The translations under genes were made by a program, and so were the position numbers. From assembly GCF_013522825.1 (NCBI RefSeq), contig NZ_JAAMQZ010000021.1, positions 20,300 through 84,299 on the forward strand: a DNA stretch of 64,000 nucleotides, in the 5' to 3' direction. Below are positions 26,397-36,767 of this stretch, piece after piece. The notes below the pieces were generated by a model. The model was given only the letters and a program-made list of their open reading frames with translations, had not been told where the DNA came from and did not search any database. Within the stretch, counting starts at the first letter, position 1. Each line of letters opens with the position of its first letter. Source of the stretch: Stutzerimonas stutzeri (GTDB lineage Bacteria > Pseudomonadota > Gammaproteobacteria > Pseudomonadales > Pseudomonadaceae).

Positions 26397-27479
26397 CTAT
26401 TGCCTTTTCCAGGCCCGCCCGGCGATGACGATCAGGGTGATGGCGGTCAGCGGCAGGGCATAGCCGAGTATCGCGTCGCCGAAGGTTTCGGCAAATGGTC
26501 GTCCGGTGCTGCTCATCACCAGATACAGCGTGTAGGCGATGTAATAGGCGAGAAGCAGCAGGCCTTCCCAGCGATTGATGGTATAGCCGGCAAAGAAGAT
26601 CGGCAGACAGGCCACGGCCACTGCGATCATCACCGGGAAGTCGAAGGCCAGTGCATTGGACGACACGGCAATTGCCTGCGGCGAGACGAGCGAGGCGAGG
26701 CCCAGCACGCAGAGCAGGTTGAAGATGTTGCTGCCGACGATGTTGCCCACTGCGATGTCACGCTCGCCGCGCAAGGCCGCCATGATCGAAGTGGCCAGCT
26801 CCGGCAGTGAAGTGCCGATGGCGATTACGGTGAGGCCGATGACCAGTTCCGACAAGCCGAGCGCACGCGCCAGCGCGACGGCACCCTCGACCAGAAAGTT
26901 GGAACCCACGACCAGCAGCACCAGGCCGGCGATCACCAGGCCGGCATTGATAAGCCCGGCATGGGGTTTGGCCGGCTCGTCGAGACCGAACTCCTTGGCG
27001 AACTCGTCATCGGCATCGGCTGCGTTCTCGCGGCGGCTGCTGATGACCAGGAACAGCGTGTAGATCACCACTGCGCTGAACAGGATGGTGCCATCGATAC
27101 GGCTGAGCTCGCCATCCCAGGCCAGGCCGAAGGTGACCAGGCTGGCGCCGATCATGATCGGCACGTCGAGGCGGATCAGCTGGCGCGACACTACCAGCGG
27201 CGCGACCAGCGCGGTCAGACCGAGAATCAGCAGCACGTTGGCGATGTTGCTGCCGACCACGTTGCCGATGGCGATATCGCCACTGCCGTTCAGGGCGGCC
27301 TGCACGCTGACGGCGGTTTCCGGCGCGCTGGTGCCGAAGGCGACCACGGTCAGGCCGATGACCAGCGGTGAAATGCCGAACTGGGCCGCGAGTTTGGCGG
27401 CACCGCGCACCAGTACCTCCGCACCGGCAACGAGCAGCACCAGGCCGGCTAGAAGGTAGACGAAAGTCATCAGGGTCAC
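26397..27479 (-). CDS. Ca2+/Na+ (or K+) antiporter, CaxA/YrbG family, paralogue 1
   Basis: This protein of 360 residues is a CaCA-superfamily exchanger. The two inverted alpha repeats are GTSAPETAVSVQAALNGSGD plus IAIGNVVGSNIANVLLILG, and IGTSLPELATSIMAALRGE plus RDIAVGNIVGSNIFNLL, with the ion-binding Glu residues in each. An acidic cytoplasmic loop (ENAADADDEFAKEFGLDEP) separates the halves. The start is GTG at 27479, supported by GGAG nine bases upstream and by alignment with the tandem paralogue. It would expel Ca2+ using the Na+ gradient. The two antiporter genes are 37 bp apart and likely co-transcribed. Confidence 0.93.
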   Translation of the reverse strand: MTLMTFVYLLAGLVLLVAGAEVLVRGAAKLAAQFGISPLVIGLTVVAFGTSAPETAVSVQAALNGSGDIAIGNVVGSNIANVLLILGLTALVAPLVVSRQLIRLDVPIMIGASLVTFGLAWDGELSRIDGTILFSAVVIYTLFLVISSRRENAADADDEFAKEFGLDEPAKPHAGLINAGLVIAGLVLLVVGSNFLVEGAVALARALGLSELVIGLTVIAIGTSLPELATSIMAALRGERDIAVGNIVGSNIFNLLCVLGLASLVSPQAIAVSSNALAFDFPVMIAVAVACLPIFFAGYTINRWEGLLLLAYYIAYTLYLVMSSTGRPFAETFGDAILGYALPLTAITLIVIAGRAWKRQ

Positions 27480-27516
27480 GATGTGGCGCTCCGCAAGGAT
27501 AGAGAAAGAGAGAGGG

Positions 27517-28602
27517 TTAGCGCTGGCGTCGCCAGGCGCGCAGGAAGATCACCAAAAGCGTGACGGTCGTCAAGGGGAAAGCGAACCAGAGCATCGCATC
27601 GCGCAGCAGATCGATAGCGCCGAGGCCTGTTGCGAACATCACCAGGTAGAACGTATAGGCGATGTAATAGGCGAAGAACAGCAGGCCCTCCCAGCGGCGA
27701 ATGCAGTAGCCGGAGAAGAAAATCGGCAGGCAGGCGACGAACACAGCCAGCATTACCGGGAAATCGAACGACAGGGCATTGGGCGAAATGGACAGCCCTT
27801 CCGCGGATACTGCAGCGCCGGCGCCCAGGACGAGTAATAGATTGAAGATGCAGCTACCGACCACGTTGCCCACGGCAATGTCGCGCTCCCCTTTGATCAC
27901 GGCCAGCACCGAAGTCGCCAGCTCCGGCATCGAGGTGCCGACTGCCACCACCGTAAGGCCGATGACCAGCTCCGAGAGGCCCAGTGCCCGGGCCAGGCCG
28001 ACGGCGCCTTCGATCAGCAGGTTCGAGCCGCCCACCAGCATGCCGAGGCCCAGCAGGATCAACAACAGCTGGAACACCCAGGCAAACGGCTTTTCGCCAT
28101 CGGCAGGGCCGAACTCTGCGGCGAACTCGTCGTTCTCGGGGGCCTGCCTTTCTCTTTTGCCGGCGGCCACCAGAAACAGGGTATAGCCGATCAGGCAGGC
28201 GAGCAGCAGGATACCGTCCAGCCGACTGATGCTGCCATTGAAGGCCAGCCCATAGCAGAGCAGGCCGGCGCCGATCATCACCGGAACATCCAGGCGTATC
28301 AGCTGCCGGGACACCACCAGCGGTGCGATCAGAGCGGACAGGCCGAGGATCAGCAGAATATTGGCAATGTTGCTGCCGATCACGTTGCCTACTGCGATAT
28401 CACCGCTGCCGCCGAGTGAAGCCTGCACGCTGACGGCTGTTTCCGGTGCGCTGGTGCCAAAGGCGACCACCGTCAGTCCGATGATCAACGGTGGAATGCC
28501 GAAACGGCCGGCCAGTCTGGCGGCGCCACGCACCAGCGCTTCGGCGCCGATCACCAATAGCACCAGGCCGCCGATCAGGTAGGCAAAGGTCACCAAGGAC
28601 AT
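27517..28602 (-). CDS. Ca2+/Na+ antiporter, CaxA/YrbG family, paralogue 2
   Basis: This 361-residue protein is close in sequence to its downstream neighbour over its whole length, with the same two repeats (GTSAPETAVSVQASLGGSGD and VGTSMPELATSVLAVIKGER) and an acidic loop (RQAPENDEFAAEFGPADGE). The C-terminal transmembrane segments diverge more. The ATG at 28602 is preceded by GGGAG. It is first in the pair. Gene duplication has been retained with sequence drift, so the two may differ in ion choice or expression; nothing in the sequence identifies which ion each prefers. Confidence 0.93.
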   Translation of the reverse strand: MSLVTFAYLIGGLVLLVIGAEALVRGAARLAGRFGIPPLIIGLTVVAFGTSAPETAVSVQASLGGSGDIAVGNVIGSNIANILLILGLSALIAPLVVSRQLIRLDVPVMIGAGLLCYGLAFNGSISRLDGILLLACLIGYTLFLVAAGKRERQAPENDEFAAEFGPADGEKPFAWVFQLLLILLGLGMLVGGSNLLIEGAVGLARALGLSELVIGLTVVAVGTSMPELATSVLAVIKGERDIAVGNVVGSCIFNLLLVLGAGAAVSAEGLSISPNALSFDFPVMLAVFVACLPIFFSGYCIRRWEGLLFFAYYIAYTFYLVMFATGLGAIDLLRDAMLWFAFPLTTVTLLVIFLRAWRRQR

Positions 28603-28669
28603 GCGTACGCTCCCGTCATTGCTGAGGCCGCGCTGCATGTTGCCGTGGTGAGGGCAAGCGTAGGATCGG

Positions 28670-29074
28670 TCATGGGAGCGTTTCGATACGTACGCGGACC
28701 ACGCCGTGGTCCAGCATGTCCAGTTGTATTGCCGCCGCGCGCGAGACGTCGATGATGCGGCCGCGGCGGAATGGTCCGCGGTCGTTGATTCGCACCACTA
28801 CCTGTTTGCCGTTCTGCTCGTTGATTACGCGCACTCGCGTCCCGAATGGCAGGCTGCGATGAGCCGCAACCAGTGCATTCTGATCATGGATCTCGCCGCT
28901 CGCCGTACGTTTGCCGTGGTGCAAACGAGCATAGTAGGACGCCTTGCCGCTCTGGCTGAAGCGATCCTGCACGGCAGGTGGCGCTTTGGATGGCTGGGTC
29001 GGCTGGCGTTCGGCGCAACCGCTGGCCAATAGCACCAGAAGCAGTAGGACGGTAATAAAGCGTGTCAGTTGCAT
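28670..29074 (-). CDS. RlpA-like septal ring lipoprotein (DPBB domain only)
   Basis: This protein has 134 residues. The ATG at 29074 follows GGAAGGATTTTC and opens a lipoprotein signal (MQLTRFITVLLLLVLLASGC, Cys20). The double-psi beta-barrel of RlpA follows: GKASYYARLHHGKRTASGE, then ALVAAHRSLPFGTRVRV, and VVRINDRGPFRRGRIIDVSR with the catalytic-type Asp. It lacks the C-terminal SPOR domain of full-length RlpA, so it is a short paralogue rather than the septal ring protein itself. RlpA-type proteins are lytic transglycosylases acting on denuded glycan strands. It lies downstream of gatB on the same strand after 140 bp. Confidence 0.9.
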   Translation of the reverse strand: MQLTRFITVLLLLVLLASGCAERQPTQPSKAPPAVQDRFSQSGKASYYARLHHGKRTASGEIHDQNALVAAHRSLPFGTRVRVINEQNGKQVVVRINDRGPFRRGRIIDVSRAAAIQLDMLDHGVVRVRIETLP

Positions 29075-29214
29075 GAAAATCCTTCCGTTGGTCGATCGCT
29101 GAGTCGGCGACGGCCCACGGCAGGTGTGGTGAAGCTCCGGCGGCGCCGAAAGCCGTGCTGCGGTCCTCTGCGCGGTTGCAGCGGGTGCCGCCGCGCAGAA
29201 GGCCATCGTTCAGC

Positions 29215-30663
29215 TTAGCCTTCGAGTTTCTGCTTCAGCAGTTGGTTCACCTGACCGGGGTTGGCCTTGCCCTTGGAGGCCTTCATGGCCTGGCCGACGA
29301 AGAAACCGAACATCTTGCCGCGCTTGGCTTCGTCACTGGCGCGGTACTGTTCGACCTGTTCGGCGTTGGCGGCCAGCACCTCGTCGAGCATCTTTTCGAT
29401 AGCGCCGGCGTCGGTGACCTGCTTGAGGCCCTTCTTCTCGATGATCTCGTCGGCGCTGGCGCCTTCGCCGGCGGCCAGGGCCTCGAAGACCATCTTGGCG
29501 AGCTTGCCGCTGATGGTGTTGTCCCTGATGCGCAGGATCATGCCGCCCAGTTGCCCGGCTGACACCGGAGACTGCTCGATTTCCAGGCCTTCCCTGTTGA
29601 GCAGGCTGGACAGCTCGCCCATCACCCAGTTGGCCGCCAGCTTGGCGTCACCGCAGCTGGCGTTGACCTGTTCGAAATAGTCGGCCAGTTCGCGGCTGGC
29701 CGAGAGCACGCTGGCGTCGTAGGCGGACAGGCCGAACTCGCGCTCGAAACGCTCGCGCTTCTGCACCGGCAGCTCCGGCAGGCTGGCGCGCACTTCGTCG
29801 AGGAAGCTCTGCTCGATCACCACCGGCAGCAGGTCGGGGCAGGGGAAGTAGCGGTAGTCGTTGGCCTCTTCCTTGCTGCGCATGGAGCGCGTCTCGTCCT
29901 TGTTCGGATCGTACAGGCGGGTTTCCTGCACCACTTTGCCGCCGTCCTCGATCAGCTCGATCTGGCGCTGGACTTCGTGGTTGATGGCCTTTTCGATGAA
30001 GCGAAAGGAGTTGACGTTCTTGATCTCGGCGCGGGTGCCGAACGCGGCCTGGCCCTTGGGTCGTACCGAGACGTTGCAGTCGCAGCGCAGCGAGCCTTCG
30101 GCCATGTTGCCGTCGCAGATGCCCAGGTAGCGCACCAGCGAGTGCATGGCCTTGACGTAGGCCACGGCCTCCTTGGCGCTGCGGATGTCCGGCTCGGAAA
30201 CGATCTCCAGCAGCGGCGTGCCGGCACGGTTGAGGTCGATGCCGCTCATGCCGTGGAAGTCTTCGTGCAGGCTCTTGCCGGCATCCTCTTCCAGGTGCGC
30301 GCGGGTGATGCCGATGCGCTTGGTGGTGCCGTCTTCCAGTGTGATGTCGAGGAAGCCCTTGCCGACGATGGGGTGGTCCATCTGGCTGGTCTGGTAGCCC
30401 TTGGGCAGGTCCGGGTAGAAGTAGTTCTTGCGCGCGAAGACGTTCTGGCCGGCGATTTCGGCGTCGATGGCCAGGCCGAACTTGCAGGCCATGCGTACGG
30501 CTTCGGCATTGAGCACCGGCAGGGTGCCGGGCATGCCCAGATCGACCAGGCTGGCCTGGGTGTTGGGTTCGGCGCCGAAAGTGGTGGCGCTGCCGGAGAA
30601 GATCTTCGACTGGGTGGCGAGCTGTGCGTGGATCTCAAGCCCGATGACGGTTTCCCATTGCAT
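29215..30663 (-). CDS. gatB: Aspartyl/glutamyl-tRNA amidotransferase subunit B
   Basis: This 482-residue subunit starts [20 protein letters not shown]; the ATG at 30663 has GAGGAG eight bases upstream. It contains the GatB signatures [39 protein letters not shown] and [19 protein letters not shown], and the C-terminal YqeY-like tail ([19 protein letters not shown]). It phosphorylates the misacylated tRNA-linked Glu or Asp and transamidates it with ammonia from GatA. It is the last gene of the gatC-gatA-gatB operon, 11 bp after gatA. Confidence 0.97.
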   Translation of the reverse strand: MQWETVIGLEIHAQLATQSKIFSGSATTFGAEPNTQASLVDLGMPGTLPVLNAEAVRMACKFGLAIDAEIAGQNVFARKNYFYPDLPKGYQTSQMDHPIVGKGFLDITLEDGTTKRIGITRAHLEEDAGKSLHEDFHGMSGIDLNRAGTPLLEIVSEPDIRSAKEAVAYVKAMHSLVRYLGICDGNMAEGSLRCDCNVSVRPKGQAAFGTRAEIKNVNSFRFIEKAINHEVQRQIELIEDGGKVVQETRLYDPNKDETRSMRSKEEANDYRYFPCPDLLPVVIEQSFLDEVRASLPELPVQKRERFEREFGLSAYDASVLSASRELADYFEQVNASCGDAKLAANWVMGELSSLLNREGLEIEQSPVSAGQLGGMILRIRDNTISGKLAKMVFEALAAGEGASADEIIEKKGLKQVTDAGAIEKMLDEVLAANAEQVEQYRASDEAKRGKMFGFFVGQAMKASKGKANPGQVNQLLKQKLEG

Positions 30664-30674
30664 CTTCAATCTCC

Positions 30675-32126
30675 TCAGAATCCGACCGGGGCGCGCTGGT
30701 GCCAGTCGGTGACTTGCTGATACTGATGCGCGATATTGAGCAGACGCGCCTCCTGGAAGTACGGTGCCAGCAACTGTACGCCCACCGGCAGGCCGTCGAT
30801 GAAGCCGGCCGGCATGGACAGGCCGGGAATGCCGGCCAGGTTGGCGGTGATGGTGTAGATATCTTCCAGGTAGGCGGAAACCGGGTCCGCATTCTTCTCG
30901 CCGAGTTTCCAGGCCAGGTTCGGCGTGGTCGGACCGAGAATCACGTCCACCTCGTCGAAGGCGCTGACGAAGTCGTTCTTGATCAGCCGGCGAATCTGCT
31001 GGGCCTTGATGTAGTAGGCATCGTAGTAGCCGGCGGACAGCGCATAGGTGCCGACCATGATACGGCGCTTGACCTCGTCACCGAAACCTTCGGCGCGCGA
31101 GCGTTTGTAGAGGTCGTTGAGGTCCGTCGGTTTTTCGCAGCGGTAGCCGAAGCGCACGCCGTCGAAGCGCGACAGGTTGGAGCTGGCCTCGGCGGGTGCG
31201 ATCACATAATAGGACGGGATCGCGTGCTGCATGCTCGGCAGGCTGATGTCCTTTACCGTGGCGCCGAGCTTTTTCAGTTCGTCGACCACCGCCATCACCG
31301 CTTCGGCGATTTTCGGGTCCAGACCTGCACCGAAGTATTCCTTCGGCAGGCCGATGCGCAGGCCGGCGAGCGGCTGGCTCAGCGCGGCGAGGTAGTCATC
31401 CAGCGGCTGTTCGACACTGGTGGAGTCTTTCGGGTCGAAGCCGGCCATGGCAGACAGCAACAGGGCGCAGTCTTCGGCGGTGCGGGCCATGGGGCCGGCT
31501 TGGTCGAGGCTGGAGGCGTAGGCGACCATGCCCCAGCGCGAGACGCGACCATAGGTGGGCTTGAGGCCGGTGAGGTTGGTCAGCGCTGCCGGCTGGCGGA
31601 TCGAGCCGCCGGTGTCGGTGCCGGTGGCCGCCGGCAGCAGGCGTGCAGCAAGGGCCGCGGCGGAACCGCCGGAAGAGCCGCCCGGTACGCGGGAGAGGTC
31701 CCAGGGGTTCTTCACCGGGCCGTAATGACTGGATTCGTTGGCCGAGCCCATGGCGAACTCATCCATGTTCAGCTTGCCGAGGGTGACGGTGCCGGCAGCG
31801 GCGAGTTTTTCCACCACGGTGGCATCGTAGGGGGCGGCGAAGTTGTCGAGCATCTTCGAGCCGCAACTGGTGCGGATGCCCTGGGTGCAGAACAGGTCCT
31901 TGTGACCGATGGGCGCGCCGAGCAGCGGGCCGGCTTCACCCGCTGCGCGGCGGATATCGGCGGCTTTCGCTTGTTCAAGCGCCAATTCTTCGGTGACGGT
32001 AATGAAGCTGTTGAGCTGCGGATCGAGCCGGGCGATGCGCGCCAGCAGGCTGCGTGTCAGCTCTTCGGAGGAGAAGTGCTTGCTGGCGAGGCTGCGAGCG
32101 ATCTCGGCGAGGGTCAGTTGATGCAT
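30675..32126 (-). CDS. gatA: Aspartyl/glutamyl-tRNA amidotransferase subunit A
   Basis: This 483-residue amidase-signature enzyme releases ammonia from glutamine. The catalytic triad is visible as K76 ([10 protein letters not shown]), cis-Ser S151 (PGGSSGGS) and nucleophile S175 ([10 protein letters not shown]). The ATG at 32126 ([13 protein letters not shown]) has AAGGA eight bases upstream and lies 14 bp after the gatC stop; a slightly longer frame overlapping gatC is rejected. It supplies ammonia to GatB through the complex tunnel. It is the middle gene of the operon. Confidence 0.97.
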   Translation of the reverse strand: MHQLTLAEIARSLASKHFSSEELTRSLLARIARLDPQLNSFITVTEELALEQAKAADIRRAAGEAGPLLGAPIGHKDLFCTQGIRTSCGSKMLDNFAAPYDATVVEKLAAAGTVTLGKLNMDEFAMGSANESSHYGPVKNPWDLSRVPGGSSGGSAAALAARLLPAATGTDTGGSIRQPAALTNLTGLKPTYGRVSRWGMVAYASSLDQAGPMARTAEDCALLLSAMAGFDPKDSTSVEQPLDDYLAALSQPLAGLRIGLPKEYFGAGLDPKIAEAVMAVVDELKKLGATVKDISLPSMQHAIPSYYVIAPAEASSNLSRFDGVRFGYRCEKPTDLNDLYKRSRAEGFGDEVKRRIMVGTYALSAGYYDAYYIKAQQIRRLIKNDFVSAFDEVDVILGPTTPNLAWKLGEKNADPVSAYLEDIYTITANLAGIPGLSMPAGFIDGLPVGVQLLAPYFQEARLLNIAHQYQQVTDWHQRAPVGF

Positions 32127-32140
32127 GTCGGTGTCCTTCA

Positions 32141-32428
32141 TCACTCGATCACCCGTGGGACCAGGTACAGGCCGTCTTCCACAGCCGGAGCGATGGCCTG
32201 GTAGGCGTCGCGCTGGTTGGTTTCGGTGACGTCATCGGCGCGCAGGCGCTGGTGGGTTTCCAGCGGATGAGCCAGCGGCGCGACGCCACGGGTATCGACA
32301 GCCTGCATGCGGTCAATCAGACCGAGGATATTGTTGAGGGTCTCGGTGGTGCGGGGCAGATCGGCCTCAGCCAGACCCAGGCGGGCCAGGTGAGCGATCT
32401 TTTCCACCTCGGAGCGTTCAATCGCCAT
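32141..32428 (-). CDS. gatC: Aspartyl/glutamyl-tRNA amidotransferase subunit C
   Basis: This protein of 95 residues begins [20 protein letters not shown]. The family pattern [11 protein letters not shown], then [16 protein letters not shown] and a C-terminal [12 protein letters not shown] with [16 protein letters not shown], is complete. GatC wraps around GatA and GatB and stabilises the amidotransferase. It is the first gene of the operon and is divergent from mreB, as in other pseudomonads. The start at 32428 is preferred over an upstream frame extension because the family begins exactly here. Confidence 0.95.
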   Translation of the reverse strand: MAIERSEVEKIAHLARLGLAEADLPRTTETLNNILGLIDRMQAVDTRGVAPLAHPLETHQRLRADDVTETNQRDAYQAIAPAVEDGLYLVPRVIE

Positions 32429-33776
<1,348 letters not shown>

Positions 33777-33902
33777 GCGACAGGCACCAGGTTCCAAGTG
33801 CAAGCCGAAAGCGGGGTCGGACCTGCTCTCGGCTTGTTGCGTTAAGTTGAAGCCTGCCACTGCGAGGATTCGCCGATCAAACCGCTATTTGCCAAGGGAC
33901 CC

Positions 33903-34844
33903 ATGCTCGGAGTGCGCCTGCTGGTGCTTTCCGTGGTCTGTGTCGTGCTGATGGTGGTGGATGCTCGCTTCGATACGCTCAAGCCGGTGCGTAGTCAGAT
34001 GGGGTTGGTGCTGACGCCCTTCTACTGGCTGGCCGATCTGCCGGTGCGCACCTGGCAGCGGGCCACCGAACAGCTCAGCAGCAGCACCAGCCTGGCGGCT
34101 GAAAACGAAAAGCTCAAGGCCGAAGCGCTGCTGATGCAGCGACGCCTGCAGAAGCTGGCCATGTTGACCGAGCAGAACGTGCGTTTGCGCGAGCTGCTCA
34201 ACTCCGCCGCTCTGGTCGATGACAAGGTGATCGTCGGCGAGCTGATCGGCCTCGATCCCAACCCCTTTACGCATCGCATCCTGATCGACAAGGGCGCACA
34301 GGATGGTGTGTTCGTCGGCCAGCCGGTGCTCGATGCCAGCGGGTTGATGGGCCAGGTCGTCGAAGTGATGCCATACGCCGCCAGGGTCCTGCTGCTTACG
34401 GATGTCACCCACAGCATCCCGGTGCAGGTCAATCGCAATGGCCTGCGTGCGATTGCCGTGGGCACCGGCAGCCCCGATTATCTCGAGCTGCGCCATGTCG
34501 CCGAGACGGCCGATATCAAGGAAGGGGACCTTCTGGTCAGTTCCGGCCTGGGACAGCGTTTCCCCAGTGGCTATCCGGTCGCCCAGGTCACTGAAGTGGT
34601 GCGTGGCTCAGGGCAGCCATTTTCCATCGTTCGCGCAACGCCCACGGCGATGCTCAACCGCAGTCGCTACCTGCTGCTGGTCTTCAGCGATTCGCGCACG
34701 CCCGAGGAGCGCGCCACGGATGCCGCCGAAGCGCAGGTCACGGCGGATCGCGAAGCAGCGCATGCACAGCCCGATCCGGCTGCACCCGTAGCTGAGCCGG
34801 AAACGCCGGCAACCCCTCCGGCGAACACGGAGTCGCGACCATGA
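33903..34844 (+). CDS. mreC: Rod shape-determining protein MreC
   Basis: The protein has 313 residues from the ATG at 33903, with one transmembrane helix (about 4-20), a coiled coil (about 55-95) and the periplasmic double beta-barrel domain (DDKVIVGELIGLDPNPFTHR, VDASGLMGQV-like LDASGLMGQVVEV, DTADIKEGDLLVSSG-like region). The C-terminus is a Pro/Ala/Glu-rich tail (about 270-313). Pseudomonad MreC usually starts about 11 codons earlier; those codons are present (SPIKPLFAKGP) but the codon at the expected start is TCG, so the ATG with AAGGGA just upstream is used here. MreC links MreB to PBP2 in the periplasm. It overlaps mreD by four bases. Confidence 0.95.
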   Translation: MLGVRLLVLSVVCVVLMVVDARFDTLKPVRSQMGLVLTPFYWLADLPVRTWQRATEQLSSSTSLAAENEKLKAEALLMQRRLQKLAMLTEQNVRLRELLNSAALVDDKVIVGELIGLDPNPFTHRILIDKGAQDGVFVGQPVLDASGLMGQVVEVMPYAARVLLLTDVTHSIPVQVNRNGLRAIAVGTGSPDYLELRHVAETADIKEGDLLVSSGLGQRFPSGYPVAQVTEVVRGSGQPFSIVRATPTAMLNRSRYLLLVFSDSRTPEERATDAAEAQVTADREAAHAQPDPAAPVAEPETPATPPANTESRP

Positions 34845-35329
34845 ACAGCGGGCGCACGAACAACAGCTGGGTCATCTGGCTGACACTGATGGTCGCGCTG
34901 CTGCTTTCCATTGCCCCCATGCCGTACAGCACCGGGCTGGGGCGCCCGCTCTGGCTGGCCATGGTCATTGCGTACTGGGCGATTGCCTTGCCGCATCGGG
35001 GAGCGATGGCAGCGGCGTTCGTCTGCAGCCTGGTGCTCGATGTGCTTTCCGGCACGTTGCTGGGACAGAACGGACTGCCGCTGATTCTGATCACCTTCCT
35101 TGTGCTCAGCCTGCAGCAGCGTCTGCGCATGTTTCCCCTGATGCAGCAGAGCCTGGTGCTGATGGTGATCTTCGGCATCGGGCAGCTGGTGCAGTTGTGG
35201 CTCAATACGCTGACAGGCAATCGCCCGCCGACCCTGTTGTTCCTGGTGCCTGTGCCTGTTAGCGCCTTGCTCTGGCCCTGGATGTTCATCGCCTTGCAGT
35301 GGATGCGACGCCGCTTCAACGTTTATTGA
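34841..35329 (+). CDS. mreD: Rod shape-determining protein MreD
   Basis: This protein of 162 residues begins MNSGRTNNSWVIWLTLMVAL. Five to six membrane helices cover most of the length. The family features PMPYSTGLGRPLWLAMVIAYW and SLVLDVLSGTLLGQNGLPLI are visible, along with the basic C-terminus QWMRRRFNVY. MreD is the integral membrane partner of MreC in the elongasome. The ATGA overlap with mreC implies coupled translation. In the pseudomonads I recall maf follows directly; here another gene (35482-36627) intervenes. Confidence 0.95.
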   Translation: MNSGRTNNSWVIWLTLMVALLLSIAPMPYSTGLGRPLWLAMVIAYWAIALPHRGAMAAAFVCSLVLDVLSGTLLGQNGLPLILITFLVLSLQQRLRMFPLMQQSLVLMVIFGIGQLVQLWLNTLTGNRPPTLLFLVPVPVSALLWPWMFIALQWMRRRFNVY

Positions 35330-35412
35330 GCGCTGCGTGCGTCATCGGGCCGCGTCGCTTGTGTCCTTGTGCCGTCAGGCCTTTTCTGAAATTATCCACA
35401 CTTTTAATAGCT

Positions 35413-35441
35413 AAAGGCCACATAGGCCTGAAACTTATAAT
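35413..35441 (+). promoter_or_regulatory. Candidate promoter of the PEGA-domain gene
   Basis: A perfect TATAAT (35436-35441) lies in an AT-rich patch (35388-35465) between mreD and the PEGA gene. The sequence 17 bp upstream (AAAGGC) is a poor -35, so an extra factor or a different spacing may apply. Confidence 0.35.
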
Positions 35442-35481
35442 TAGAACTATCAACGCTAAGCACAATACGGACGAATGGGTT

Positions 35482-36627
35482 ATGGATACGGGCGTTTCGA
35501 GTTATTCCAAGCCGAGAAGAGTGTTCATTGGGGCGAAGGCGATGCTGGCGGGGGCCGGCTTCTTCGGTGCACTGGTCATGGCGCTTTTGGTGGGCAGTGA
35601 TTATTCCCAGGCTGACAGCGCTGGCGTATCGGGCAAGGGCGCCGAACCCCAGATTGCGCCACTGAGCAGGGCGGCCCAGGCCGGCGGCGAGCAGTTCGAG
35701 CACTCCGATCAGTTGACGGCCAAGATTGCCGAACTCGACGCCATCCTGGCCGAGAAGCAGCGTCTTGAAGATGCCTTGCGCGTCGAGAAGAGCGCACAAA
35801 GCGCAGCCGCTCTGCAGTCGAGCAATGCCAAGAAGCTGATCCGCATGGAGCTGGAAGATTTCTTCGCGCAGAGCAGCAATCGCGAGCGCCTCGATACGTT
35901 GCTTGCAGATTACAAACGCAGTGCTGATGAAGAGCAGGCGGCGCTGCAGCGCGTGCAGTCGGTGGAGAAGGATCTGAGTGCCAAGCAGCTGAGCTTCTCC
36001 CAGGCGGCCAGGGACGTGGAGCGCCTCAAGGCGCAGCTGGCTTCCGAAGTACGCAAGCGCAACAGCAAGAAGATCCAGTCGATTGCCCGGCGTCTGGACA
36101 AGACCCTCTATTTCAACGAGTCGGTTTCGTTCCGCTGCTCGACCACCAAGAGCCTGGCCGCCTGCCTGGCTGGTTACGAGCACGATGGACGGATGTCGCA
36201 GTGGGTGCTCGACCACTATGAGAGGGTCCTTGGCGAAGACATCCGTGATCAGGTCGAGGAACTGAAACTCAGCCCCAGCTGGTATGGCTATCGCACCAAG
36301 ACCGAGTTCTCCGAGGCAAGCATGAGCATGGATGGCACCGTCACTGCCCAGATGAGCATCCAGGCCAACGTGACCGCCAAGAAGATGATGGCCTGCGCGA
36401 TTCTCGATGTGCCCTATGAAATGTGCGACAGCAAGACTCATTCGCTTATCGTGCGCAGCAACAAGTACAACGATCAGGTGCTGATCAATGAGCAGCCACA
36501 GGGCTCGACGCCCATTTCACTGATGCTCGACAGTGGTGTTTACGAGGTCCAGGTCACCTCAGGTGGTGTGACACAAAAGCGCACCCTGTCGCTCAAGGGC
36601 GATCAGGTCGTCAACTTCAAGTTCTGA
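35482..36627 (+). CDS. Membrane-anchored coiled-coil protein with C-terminal PEGA-like domain
   Basis: The protein has 381 residues starting MDTGVSSYSKPRRVF. A single transmembrane helix spans about 18-38, then comes a linker, then a long Ala/Glu/Lys/Gln-rich coiled coil (about 60-190, e.g. LAEKQRLEDALRVEKSAQSA). A globular middle part contains four to five Cys (FRCSTTKSLAACLAGYEHD; MACAILDVPYEMCDSK). The end (VLINEQPQGSTPISLMLDSG, then YEVQVTSGG) fits a PEGA surface-layer-like beta domain. Topology suggests a periplasmic protein tethered to the inner membrane. It sits between mreD and maf with an AT-rich upstream region of its own. Function is unknown; a role in envelope organisation is only suggested by location. 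Confidence 0.8.
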   Translation: MDTGVSSYSKPRRVFIGAKAMLAGAGFFGALVMALLVGSDYSQADSAGVSGKGAEPQIAPLSRAAQAGGEQFEHSDQLTAKIAELDAILAEKQRLEDALRVEKSAQSAAALQSSNAKKLIRMELEDFFAQSSNRERLDTLLADYKRSADEEQAALQRVQSVEKDLSAKQLSFSQAARDVERLKAQLASEVRKRNSKKIQSIARRLDKTLYFNESVSFRCSTTKSLAACLAGYEHDGRMSQWVLDHYERVLGEDIRDQVEELKLSPSWYGYRTKTEFSEASMSMDGTVTAQMSIQANVTAKKMMACAILDVPYEMCDSKTHSLIVRSNKYNDQVLINEQPQGSTPISLMLDSGVYEVQVTSGGVTQKRTLSLKGDQVVNFKF

Positions 36628-36700
36628 ACTGACCGGGCTGGCGTGCCCCGCACGTCGGCTTTCGGGCACTGCCCGAATATGCGAACCTGCCTCGTACCTT

Positions 36701-36754
36701 AGGGTCTGTTGACGTTTAGTCGCAATCCGCGAACGAAATGGCAACAGACCTTAA
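36701..36754. repeat. Short inverted-repeat element before maf
   Basis: AGGGTCTGTTG (36701-36711) and CAACAGACCTT (36742-36752) are inverted copies with one mismatch (extended by TTA/TAA) flanking GACGTTTAGTCGCAATCCGC and GAACGAAATGG. It has the look of a small MITE remnant; no other copy is seen in the window. Confidence 0.5.
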
Positions 36755-36767
36755 ACAAGGATCAGGC

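Noticed and set aside
30699..32204. 501-codon forward frame opposite gatA
   Set aside because: Shadow of gatA, which has its full catalytic triad on the reverse strand.
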